From contig NW_020167525.1 in NCBI RefSeq assembly GCF_001641265.1, positions 970,501 to 1,034,500 of the forward strand: a stretch of DNA of 64,000 nucleotides. The letters run 5' to 3'. The notes beneath the pieces are model-generated. The model ran no database searches and was not told the origin of the DNA. It was given only the letters and a program-made list of their open reading frames with translations. Every line of letters begins with the position of its first letter. Position 1 is the first letter of the stretch. Of this stretch, positions 9,619 to 19,556 are shown piece after piece. Both the position numbers and the translations under genes were made by a program. This DNA comes from Pseudogymnoascus destructans. Taxonomy: Eukaryota > Ascomycota > Leotiomycetes > Thelebolales > Thelebolaceae.

Positions 9619-11127
9619 GTTTGATCTAAACTTCGATCCCGCTAGTGTTCGTCGCTTTGAGCTAGGTCTGGGCAAGTTGCTAAAGGACACACTACCTAAC
9701 CTAATACAATCTGGATCTCTTACAAAGAGCTACGAGTTGTTTCCTAAGCCGATCCAGGACGCAGTTACATTGACACGTCTGCTAAATCACCGGTGCTTGT
9801 GGATTGATTTGCTCTGCATTATTCAGGACGATGACTCGGACAAGAGCACGGTTCAGCTTATGGATACTATACTTACGAGAGCAAGTTTTACCATTGCTGC
9901 AGCAAGTGGTGAAAATGCCAATGCTGGACTACCGGGTGTCAACGAGGGCTCGAGGAATATTATACAGCACACGACTATATACTCCGACGAACTAATATTA
10001 CTGTCTCTCATGCGTGGATGTGATGATGTAGTCGATACATCAACCTGGAATGGCCGATGTTGGACATGTGAGGAACGATTACTATCCCGGCGATCGATGA
10101 TATTCACAAACGACACTGTGTACTTTGAATGTGGTGAAGATATGATTTTAATATGCTTCGGTCAGACGTTTACGTAAACGCTTCCTTGCAGACAATTACC
10201 CCTAGCCGCGGGGAAGATCCGCCCATACCGATTCATGGCCATCGAAATCGTCTTGGTATTCCGAGAGGACACTATCTTCGAATGGTTGCTGAGTATACTT
10301 TACGGGACATGACGTTTCTAGTTGACCGGATTAGTGGCATTCGAAACGTGTTTCGGAAGCCGTTAGGCTCCATCTTTGTGTGGGGGATGTGCTCAGAGGA
10401 AATGCTCGCTCATTCTCTCTTGTGGCAACCACAGCAACTCCTCGATAGGGTTCCTATCGATGAAAAAACCAAGGAACCGATGTATCCTAGCTGGTCATGG
10501 GCGGGATGGAGTGGGGCTGTCAAATATTACGACCCTGAAGACTGGAACGGTCTTCCTCCCCTAAAAGACCCTTGGATGCGAGCTTTGCCATCTGAATATG
10601 GCGAGTCTGTCGAGAAAAATAGAAATGACACCAGCCTCGGTGGTGTTCGGGTTCCGATGTATCACCTACAGCTACGTAGTCGAGTAGCAAGCTTTGGACT
10701 CACCTTAGATGATAGAAGCGGAACTATAAAACCACCATTTATATCCAAGGTCGATGGCGAACATCTAATCCGATTTGGAATCACCACAGCACACCCAGTG
10801 GATTTTGGCACCGAGGAAGAATGGCTGGGAACCATTTTACTGCCGGCATCCTACCAACAAAAACTCTGGGATGAGCACGAGTTCGTCGTTCTATCTAGCG
10901 CTTACTGTTTTGTGAGCGATCAGCTGTCTTTTGATGCCTCAAGCGCTCTGAAGCCTTACTCTGCCACTAATGTTATGTTGATAACGAGGCGAGGCACCGC
11001 TCTAGATGGCGATAAGCCGGCTGTGGTAGGAGCTGGAGTTGGTAGTATGTTGAAAAAGGCTTGGTGGCTGATATGTTGGTTGCATGACGAGATATGTTGG
11101 TGCTTTAGTTTAATGATTTATGTGTAA
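9619..11127 (+). pseudogene. HET-domain (heterokaryon incompatibility) gene, truncated and frameshifted
   Basis: The first segment (to 10177) carries hallmark HET motifs: LWIDLLCIIQDD, a downstream ASFTIAAASGENANAGLPG, then RCWTCEERLLSRR. The second, in another frame (about 10130-11127), carries the C-terminal family block YTLRDMTFLVDRISGI and PSWSWAGWSG. HET proteins trigger cell death on contact between incompatible fungal strains. The canonical N-terminal YxxLSYxWG is absent, so the 5' end is lost next to the LINE remnant. A shift of one frame near 10130-10155 breaks the body, and no intron borders fit. It is probably non-functional, though the 324-codon second part is still open. Confidence 0.75.
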
Positions 11128-11268
11128 TGCACTTGATAATGGAGAGAAATGCCTGCCAATGATGAATTTCAAATCAGATGTCTCATTTCTAGATAATCCA
11201 ATATGTACGCAGCATCGAGTCATCTCAAGATGCTAAACCAACCCCGCATTCCTCATTCCCACCTCACA

Positions 11269-12527
11269 TCACCTCCCCAACTCAACCTGGCTCTTCTTCT
11301 TCTCCGCTCCCTCCCTCATCGGCGCCGACGCGCCCTCCTCCTTCCCGGTCTGGAAGCTCTGCATAGGCCTCAAGCCCCACTTCGCAAAGATCTTGTTATC
11401 CTCCTCCCACCCGTTACACGCCGTCGTCAACATCTTCTCGCCCGTAAACACCGCGTTCGCACCAGCCATGAAACACAGAACCTGCTGCTCCTCGCTCAGA
11501 ATCGTACGGCCAGCCGCAAGACGGATGATGGTCTTTGGCATGATCAGGCGCGCTGCGGCGATGGTGCGTAGCGTGATGTCGAAGGGAGACTGCTCGCGGT
11601 CGCCTAGCGGCGTACCCTTGATTGGCACGAGGGTGTTGACTGGGAACGACTCGGGGTGAGTGGGCATCGTGGCGACCGTGAAGAGTAATCCGACGTGGTC
11701 CTTTGCCTCCTCACCCAGTCCCAAGATACCGCCCGTGCACACGCTCAAGCCGGCCTCGTTAGCATTCGCAATAGTCTGGAGCCTCTCATCGTACGTGCGT
11801 GTAGAGATAACACTTGGGTAGAACTCGCGCGACGTATCGACATTGTGGTTGTACGCCGTCAGCCCAGCCTCCTTCAGCTCCTTGGCCTGCGCCAGATCGA
11901 TCATGCCGAGGGTGACACAGCTCTCCATTCCCAGGTCCTTGACGCCCTTGACCATTTCCTTGATGTTGCGCAAGTTGGTCTTGCGCCCGCGCATGTCTCT
12001 CCACGCAGCACCCATGCAGAAGCGTGTGCTCCCGTTCTCCTTGGCGACGCGGGCAGCGGCAAGCACGGTCCCGACTTGGATCATTTTCGAGGCCTCGAGG
12101 CCGGTGTTGTGGCGCGAGGATTGTGAGCAGTAGGAGCAGTCCTCGCTGCAGCCGCCGGTCTTGATGTTGATCAGCGTGCACATCTGGATTTCGGCTGGGT
12201 CGTGGAATTTCTGGTGAACGGCGCCCTGGAGTGGGGGTCAGTAGCTGTTGTGCGTTCTGGGGGGGGGTTGCATGAGGGACATACAGCAGCGTGGGCAAGC
12301 TTCATGAGAGGCGTGTCGTAGATGTCCTTGATCTCCTGCTTTGTCCAGTTATGCCTTGGAGCCGTCGCCGTGACCGCCTTTTCAAACGTGGAAGCTTGAC
12401 TCGACTGGGCGACTGGGCCATCAACGACTGTGCCGTAAGCTCGCTGAGCAACCCATTGCGGGTTCGCAGATGGAATCACAGCTCTGCGGCCATGAGACAA
12501 GCTTAGAGGTATGCGGACACGAGGCAT
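11269..12527 (-). CDS. bioB: Biotin synthase
   Basis: A radical-SAM enzyme that inserts sulfur into dethiobiotin, the last step of biotin synthesis, expected in mitochondria. There are two exons: 12527-12285 and 12225-11269, with a 59-nt intron (GTATGT...CCAG), giving 399 aa. The radical-SAM cluster is C107-x3-C111-x2-C114 within IKTGGCSEDCSYCSQSS. Other conserved blocks are RFCMGAAWR, ESCVTLGM, YNHNVDTSREFY, SVCTGGILGLGE and IRLAAGR, which supply the ligands of the second, sacrificial 2Fe-2S cluster in the family. The start at MPRVRIPLSLSHGRR gives a basic, serine-rich leader typical of mitochondrial import; an upstream in-frame ATG at 12566 would add 13 residues rich in Asn. It belongs to the biotin cluster but lies 9.5 kb from bioDA. 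Confidence 0.95.
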
Positions 12528-13714
12528 GGTGGGCGGCTCGTTGTTGTTGTTGATGATTACTCTCACATTTGTTGAGGCGGGTCGTCAAGGCTTATAACAA
12601 TACGGCGTAAGCACCCCGCCGTTCCTGGCCGAGGGTGGGGGGTCAGTGTGCGCTCAGGTGTGCGCTCAGGGTGGTGTAGTCAACCGGGGAGCTCCTGTTG
12701 GGCCAATCGGGTGGCGCACGGCTAGTCGGCGGATGTCGGAGTTGCACCTGCACCGAGCCAATCACCTGGCGTGTATTACCACATTAAATAACAATTGAAT
12801 TTTGAATTTACGCCCTTCTAAACCCACACCAGGCGCTGAAATCATTAATCACGTGTATCTATGCTCCTCACTTTCCCACCATACTCCTCTCCGAAACCAT
12901 TAATCTTCAACTGAGACGTCAAGCATTGGAAGTTTGTTCTTTCCCATGGTTAGACAGGAAGCTAAAGTCTATGTCCATGCCTTCCGGGAACTCGGCGTCT
13001 GACTCGACAGACAGAAAAACAGCAATGAATAAGATAACAGCCCAGACGGTATATAACAAAGACTGCATGCGATTGTCTCCGGGCGGTGACCATCTTGACA
13101 GTCGTCGAGTATCTCCCTCATCTCAGCTCGGATCGATATCATTGTTGAAATGCCACTGACTCAAGGCAATCTGCCTTGGTTGTGGATGAGGTGAGTCTCC
13201 TTACATTTTGATGTTATTCTCAACTCTATTTAAAGGTGCACGAATGCATCGGGCCTTGTATTTCCCCGAAAGTTGTATCCTGATAACATTGTCGATGGGC
13301 AATCCTGTAGTTTCACGTAGTTAATTAACCCGAGGTATATAGTAGTTAGAATAGCTTCAATTATAAGAATATGCATTACAAAATTATCACTTCGGGCCCT
13401 ACTGCTTCGTGACTGTATTTACGGTTTATGTTCTCTACCTACTGCTACGGATCCTACGGAAATTGTCTAATAGGTTATAAGCCCGGGATTAGCGCAGAGA
13501 TCTTATAACCAATAGCTTCCTTTAACTTCACTTATAATCGCCTGAGGTTTTTACCCTCAGGCGATACAACAACATGCCTTAGGTTCGTGCCTGTCTCTTT
13601 AATACTATCAACAATCAGCTGAAATAGGCAGACCCTATTTGCTACACGAGAAACGTGCCTGCCTTCTCTCTTCATAGCCCTTATAATTCGACGACGCTGC
13701 CGATCTCTTGTAAG
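12528..13714. other. Intergenic region upstream of bioB and of the HNH gene
   Basis: A 1.2-kb divergent spacer. I see no convincing gene. Contents: a CACGTG at about 12850, an AT-rich stretch at 13200-13540, and a perfect 10-bp stem hairpin (13538-13547 with 13555-13564, TCGCCTGAGG and its complement, 7-nt loop). An open frame at 12926-13159 has no recognisable similarity. Confidence 0.5.
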
Positions 13715-14829
13715 ATGGCATCTGCTTCTCTGTCACCCTCTCTGTCACCCTCTCTGTCACCCTCTCTGTCACCCTCTCGGACACCCCCCGATCAAGTGAA
13801 CCCTGAACAGGCATGGCATACACGTGTGGAGGTATCTGAACTTGCGCCTGAAGATCCGACGATGCCAAGAATTAATCGATCAGAAGGGCGCAATGTGCAC
13901 ATATTCAATGCAGCCGACCCTACCTCAGAACTCGGCGGTTTGATTAGAACGAGAGGCGTCACAAACAAAAATTTATACGACATGATTGAGATTTTTGTGG
14001 TGGTTACAAGCGAGTTTACGTTACGAAATGATGGTGATATGACTATCGCAAAGGATGACGCCCAGCTTGAGCCTGGAAATTACTTTATCTGTGCTGCTGG
14101 TAAGATTCGTACAACTCTGATATTAACAAGTTGTTAATTACGACCAGATCCTTTCGAATTAAGCGACGAGGCGCCTCTATTTCGCGCCATATCCCTCGGC
14201 ACTGGAAGCCGTACAGAAGCATTTCGAAATGAAGTTCGCCACCGAGACAGACGTTGCGTGGTAACTGGCCATGAGGTCGGATCAGCATACAGAATTCACT
14301 GGCGTGGATTTGAAGTGGGCCATATATTTCCAATTGCGTATGAAGCACAGTGGACGGCGCAGAATTTTAGCCGTTGGATTACAATTTTACCGGAACGAGG
14401 TGGCTCAATAAACTCGGTGCAAAACGGCCTCCTTCTGCGGAGCGATATTCATCAGCTCTTTGACGGCTACGATTTTGCGATAAACCCCGACGTATGTAGT
14501 TACCTATAACTCATGATAGATGCAGCTAATAATAATCTTAGGACAACTACAAGATAGTTTTTTTTGTTGAGGATACATACAACCTTGCAGGGACATACTT
14601 GGACCGGAGACTCCTAGACGACCCTCAACGACCAGTAGACCAGCTCTTTCGATGGCATTTCCGACAAGCTGTGCTGGTTAATATGAAGGGGGCTGGGGCG
14701 CCCGAATTTGAGCATGATTTTCCGCCTGGAGCAGACCAGATCGGAGAGATCCTCAGTGGCCCACAATCAGCCGAGAGGATGGAATACGAGTTGTTCAGTC
14801 GATTCGCATCAGAATTTGACGGGTTGTAG
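13715..14829 (+). CDS. HNH-endonuclease-domain protein (HNH_2-like), fungal family
   Basis: Three exons (13715-14099, 14148-14491, 14542-14829) with 48- and 50-nt introns give 338 aa; phases agree at both junctions. After a low-complexity start of Ser-Pro-Ser-Leu repeats, a conserved core reads RDRRCVVTGHE, then GFEVGHIFPIA, then NGLLLRSDIHQLFD, the Cys/His-Asn-His layout of the HNH_2 family found in many filamentous-fungus hypothetical proteins. The tail (VDQLFRWHFRQAVL ... GEILSGPQSAERME) is also typical of that family. The substrate and role are not known. The gene appears intact. It lies between bioB and the rest of the biotin cluster, with no obvious link to biotin. Confidence 0.75.
13727..13774 (+). 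repeat. 12-bp coding minisatellite, four copies
   Basis: Four consecutive copies of TCTCTGTCACCC encode the Leu-Ser-Pro-Ser tetrapeptide near the N-terminus of the HNH-domain protein. The copies are identical, so the number may vary between strains. Confidence 0.9.
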
Positions 14830-14864
14830 GAGCGGATTGTATAAATTAGATGGCACGAATCGAT

Positions 14865-14980
14865 CATGCCGCCAAATCGTCTATGCCGCAAATCGTTCAT
14901 GCCGCAAACTCGTTCATGCCGCAAACTCGTCCATGCTGCAAATCGTCCATGCCGCAAAATCATCCATGCCGCAAAATCGG
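14865..14980. repeat. 16-17-bp tandem repeat, about seven copies
   Basis: Imperfect copies of CATGCCGCAAA(C/A)TCGTC follow each other just after the HNH gene, with period 16 or 17 bp and scattered substitutions. The rest of 14830-15214 holds nothing I recognise. Confidence 0.85.
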
Positions 14981-15214
14981 CCGTGCCTATTTTTACCTTG
15001 TCTGGTTCCTTACTCGCACGAAGAAGCATTGTAGTTGTTTTTGATATCCGTGTTGGTAGGAGAGGTGCATTGCCACCGGGAGCTCCTACAGTGGAGTTGA
15101 ACCACCCTGCTGTCACTCTCCTGATAGGTGGGGTTTGGGGCGTAGTATATAGGCTTCTAAGGGCTAATATATATCGCCATTACGATTTCAGTCATATCGG
15201 GACTTTATTGATTT

Positions 15215-15765
15215 TTAGGTAGAGTCGGTAGAGTCTTCTACGTCAGATTGAGTTGGTACTATGAACTCTTGGAGGTCTAGTGTGTGGTCTGACCATTCTG
15301 CGAGGCAGCGTGGCCTGCGGATGATTCTAATATCTCGAGGGTTTTCACCCCATAATTGTTCGAAGATTTTTGGATTGTGTATGGTGCTACTGTAGAGCTC
15401 CTTAGTGCTAAGGATTCTTTCAGTGAGAATACGGTCCTTAATCATACTGCGGAAGATAGTACGGGTAATGTTGGGTCCCCATAGCTGGTTAGGTTCCGAA
15501 AATGAGTGTGATAAGTAGGCTTTCCAGAGTACAGTAGTCACTGCGCTGGATGACTTCTGGGAGTTTTCCAAAGTGCCAGTCGGGCGGGAGAGTCTGCTCT
15601 TGGCCTTGCGGCAAAGTCGGACTGCTTGAGGTCCATGAGACGATGTCGAGCACACAAGTGTAGGCTACTGTCTTCTGGAGAAAGTTCAATCGGCCAGTAC
15701 CATGCGCGGGAGACGAGTTTTGGAACATTGCTCGAACTTTCGACTGCTAATATCGATAGAGACAT
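15215..15765 (-). other. Unrecognised reading frames, possible gene remnant
   Basis: Three overlapping minus-strand frames with moderately protein-like composition follow one another: 15765-15538, then 15655-15215, whose end reads RCLAEWSDHTLDLQEFIV. I recognise no family. The need to change frame, without good intron borders, suggests a decayed gene or chance frames. Confidence 0.2.
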
Positions 15766-16017
15766 TTTCCAAGCTACAGATGGAGGAAGGCTTGTAGTAC
15801 CGATGTGACCCGGTCAGGAGTGTTGAGCGCAATTTATGAAAAAACTGCAAGGTAACCACGCTGCAGTGTGAATCTTGAAACAAAACTCCGTAGTAGCATC
15901 ATGTGGCCCTATACAAAAGTCACCAGGCTCAGCTAATAACACGTGAGATGTATTATCCACAGTGTACAATTCTATTTCAATACCACCCATGGAACGGAAC
16001 GACAATTGATCGTTTTT

Positions 16018-17211
16018 ACACGATATAGAATCGCAGCTCGCCAGACGTTGATGAACGCGGGGTTCCTCGAAACATCTAGCCTAGTGACCCTACAAGCATT
16101 TATGATGTTCCTCGTAAGTCGCGCCGCTCGGAGTTGATTCTACGACCGGGCTAACCGATGTAGATGGGCATGAAAGGATATTACCAAAGCGATACAATGT
16201 TTCCTATCAGGAGTTGCTGTGCGCTTGGCCCGCCGCATGGGCATTCACCGCGACGGGACATCCCTTGGTCTTTCTCCGTTCGATACGGAAATTCGAAGGC
16301 GTCTTTGGTGGATGATTGTCTTCATCGACTGTCGCACATCTGATTTCTCGGGCACAAGGCCATCTAAGGATCTTTTTCTCAGTGATACCAAGAAACCCCT
16401 CAATGTCGAAGATGAAGACCTCAAGCCTGGCATGGTCAAGCAACCACCAGAGCGCACCGGTATCACATCCGTTGTGCTTTCTTTGATAAGATTTGATATT
16501 GTGGATTTCCGTCGAATCCCCTTCTCGTCAGTGCTTGCTAGGTCGGCAATATGTAAGATGAACCTATACGCCTACAACCCACGCCAGTTCGCCAACTGCG
16601 GCGCCAAAGTCCCCCAAAGAGCACGAGACATAATATTCACCAACGGAATGAAACTGCTAGAGTACGGCAAACTATTACATAGAGATCCAAATTTCCGGAA
16701 ATTTTCAAGGCAAACAAGCTCGGGTTATATATGGGACACGCTGCTCTATGTGCCCATCGAAGCGCGCAATCGCAAGATAGGGCCGGATGTCGATCGTGCG
16801 TGGAAGCTGATAGGCAAAGCATTCGAAAATTATCCACTGATTTTTGCCCAGCCAGAGGCGCTGTACGCAGCGCTGGCTAACTGGACTCTGCAGGTATGGG
16901 ATGACTGCGTCGCAGCGAGGAATGCGGAGGGGATTCCGGAACCACCGACGCCATATTATATTGAAGCGCTTCGTCGTTGTCGAACACCCGCTGGGTCTTC
17001 ATCGAAGCCAGAGGCCGTAACAAACCTCGAGGAGGCGATGGGGAGCTCGGTTGGTAATGATAAACCCCAACCGCGGAGGCATTACGGCAACTTTAGCGTT
17101 GGTTTCGAACCTATTGAGTCGTATGATTTCTCAAGTATCCTGTCTTTGACGTGGAACCAAATGAATGGGCGCAGTGGGAGCGTTTGCTGTCTGCACAGGG
17201 AATGTAGCTGA
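16018..17211 (+). pseudogene. Fungal-specific transcription factor, middle domain remnant
   Basis: The region carries the Fungal_trans core: ARQTLMNAGFLETSS and LQAFMMFL before a probable intron (GTAAGT at about 16112 to TAG near 16163), then SGVAVRLARRMGIHRDG and FDTEIRRRLWWMIVFIDCR. In regulators of this class the domain follows an N-terminal Zn2Cys6 DNA-binding cluster. No such cluster is present upstream. After the probable intron the best frame meets a TGA a few codons in (16166-16171), most simply from CGA. The long open part from 16219 to 17211 encodes most of the middle region. It is a 5'-truncated pseudogene, so no regulatory role for the biotin genes can be claimed. Confidence 0.7.
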
Positions 17212-17863
17212 GGATGCCACTACGAAAGACTTGGATGTGGTTTGTCAATGGTTTTTGCATTAATACAAGAAGGCTAGCCCTGTGGCAGACATACTATATG
17301 AAGACAGACCATCGTACCTACTAAATCTCTTACATTTCGAGTAGAGATTACCCGACGTCTAGTAGAAGTGATCGAATGTTCAATCCTCCATACAATTAAG
17401 GCAGGCAATAGAAATGCCTACCCCAGGGTCGCCTCTGGAGTCTCTCATGAAGTCGCACAGTCTCGAATCTGAGCGATGTCTTTCCTACTTGTATCCCCTA
17501 ACTTCGAGATGGGTGCCGAACCCACAATGCATGAAGAGAGCCGTTAACAGGCATTTGATACGGGCTCAAGGCTGGCCCGTGGTATATAATACATGCCCGT
17601 AATCAATCAATCTACCCTCATCCAAAATGCTTCGTTGAATCGTGGCTTGTGTTGATCTCGCTGTATTTCCCCTCTTCTGTGATACCAGGAGATCTCACTT
17701 CTTGGTGGTGACTTAAATTGGCCGTGCCCGTGGGCTTTGTATCGCCTCATCTCGGTGGTTTTCGTCCGTATACGACGTTTCTTTGTGCCACTGTCAGCAA
17801 CCAAACACCAAGTATCGGTTGTGCACCTTAAGTCGGGGCTGAAAGGCCAATGAAACACAAAAC
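17212..17863. other. Intergenic, between the transcription-factor remnant and the methyltransferase
   Basis: About 650 bp with no gene I can support. Short frames (17414-17602 on plus, 17607-17858 on minus) show no similarity to known families. It probably contains the 3' end of the methyltransferase transcript. Confidence 0.4.
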
Positions 17864-19146
17864 CTACACAATATGGTACGCATGGATGCTGTTGTCCTTC
17901 AGAGCCCCTCTCATCTTCCCCAGGTATGCTTGTACTTCAGTATACGACCACTACAGACACACGGTAAGATTTTAGTTGTAAGAGAATGGAAATGTGGAGA
18001 CTGACGTTTAGCACTCTCGTCAACAAGGCCATTGACCAGCCCTCAATACCCTCCTGCCAATGTATGCGATTCCATTCCCCGACACTCTTTATGAACGGGT
18101 CTTTAGCCCATGGTCCGACAGGATACCTGTAGACTGTCTCGACAACATCTACGAAGCCGGCATCTGTAACATAGCCCTTGATCTGTTCATGAATCCTGAG
18201 ATCCTTCCCAAACTTGTCGCCAGCCTCAAGTGATACCTTGCCCCACTGGTCAAAGATGCTGCCTTCCCTGACGCTGCCATCATCAGACTTCAGAACCACG
18301 GACATCTCCAGCTGCTGATACCACCCCCCAGGGGCAAGGTTGCTATAGCATGTCAGCACATGAAGCTATGACGGGCAGAAGGGCGGCAGCTCACTCGAGA
18401 ACCTGCTGGTAGAATGCCGGCCAGTGTGCAACACTCCCATACATAGCACGGACGTGAATGAAGTCGAAGGATTGCTTCGAGTAACCCCAATCCGGATCGC
18501 AGGCGTCGTTGATCTCGAAGCGCAAGTTCGGCGCCACCCACTGCGGCTGTATGGGCGAGAGGTCGAAGCCAGTCACGCGTGCGGAGGGGTACTGATCTGC
18601 GAAATCCAAGGCCCAGATACCAGTGCCGGTGCCGATGTCGAGGACATTTTGCGGATTGTCGCCAATGGGCGCGAGGAATAGCCTGCCGCCCATTGTCAAC
18701 AGGAACAGGTGATGGGCAATATCGAGCTGGTTACTCTGCTGCTCGTCGTTTGGACCCCAATACTCCCCGTCTTTGTATGCATGGTACCGTCGGTTATTCT
18801 CGTATCGATACTTTGTGATGTGCGAAAGCAGCGACGTGGTATCGCTCTGGAGAGAACCGCTGTCGTACGCAGAATCGCCATCTTCGTCGAATGTGTCGTC
18901 GATGGTGATCTCTTCATCCGATGCAACTGACGACTGAGGGGATGCTGGCGCTTGATACGCTTGATACGCTTGATACGGCGACTGGCCGGGTTGGAGCCCC
19001 ACAGGAGGCGCAGCGCTATTGATTGTATGGATTATCTCGAAAGAAGGTTCCTGTAGCTTACCCGCTAGCTCAGGGTCTATCGAGGCCGTGGCTGTCGGTG
19101 TGGGTTCAGCCGCCGTGATCGACGTTTCGGTGGAATCCTCGGCCAT
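17864..19146 (-). CDS. LaeA-like SAM-dependent methyltransferase
   Basis: A class I methyltransferase of the large LaeA/TAM-like family of filamentous fungi. Three exons (19146-18395, 18342-18006, 17950-17864) with 52- and 55-nt introns give 391 aa. SAM-binding motif I is VLDIGTGTGIWALDFAD (about 168-184), followed by VTGFDLSPIQPQWVAPNL, and later DNLAPGGWYQQLEM and GPWAKDPFIKSVGEWNRIHWQEG, all family signatures. The second junction is supported because it joins LLTRVLN to WSYTEVQAYLGKMR, the expected C-terminal block. The first 100 residues are acidic and low-complexity with a triplicated AYQ. The gene ends after HAYHIV, slightly short of the usual VxVVYGRKP tail, so the last residues may be missing or need another exon. 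It lies between bioB and bioDA; its substrate is unknown. Confidence 0.85.
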
Positions 19147-19556
19147 GGCGTTGACTGTGATGGCAAATATATTCGGAGACGTCTGACGTCTGGAAGGTTA
19201 GTACCGGGTGAGCAGAGATATAATTGTGACCTTTTCTTTGAGGTTGTACCCAATATCTCGCTTAAGAACCAACTACCAACTACTCGTGGTCATCCCAACG
19301 CAAGGGATCCCACTACCAGTCGCACACAACGGTGGAAAAAAACACCAATCACAATATATCCACCTATATCACATATCACATATCACATATCACATATGAC
19401 ACTGATCGCAGATCGCACTGATCGGATTGATCGCACATCGCACTGATCTCACTCATCGCATATCACACTGATCGCACATCGCACTTCGCACGTACTCATC
19501 GCACTCATCACACTCATCACACAGCTTTGAGCTCCCATCTCGGTATTCCACTCACC
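19147..19556. promoter_or_regulatory. Divergent spacer with short ATCGCAC/ATATCAC repeats
   Basis: A 410-bp region between the divergent methyltransferase and P450 genes. From about 19367 to 19520 it is made of interspersed short units: ATATCAC four times in a row, then many ATCGCACTGATC-, CATCGCAC- and CATCACACT-like units, ending 36 bp before the P450 ATG. The two genes probably share this region as promoter. No known operator is recognised. Confidence 0.6.

Noticed and set aside
11695..12298. Overlapping frames on both strands in the bioB region
   Set aside because: Shadows of bioB, which is fixed by its radical-SAM cysteines and intron.
13538..13564. A perfect hairpin that looks like a bacterial terminator
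   Set aside because: The context is a fungal intergenic region with no gene ending there; it has no T-tract after the stem.
14865..14980. A possible CRISPR-like array
   Set aside because: Units are contiguous without spacers and only 16-17 bp, in a eukaryotic genome; it is a minisatellite.
16018..17211. A pathway regulator for the biotin or P450 genes
   Set aside because: No Zn2Cys6 cluster is present and the frame has a stop; it is a 5'-truncated pseudogene.
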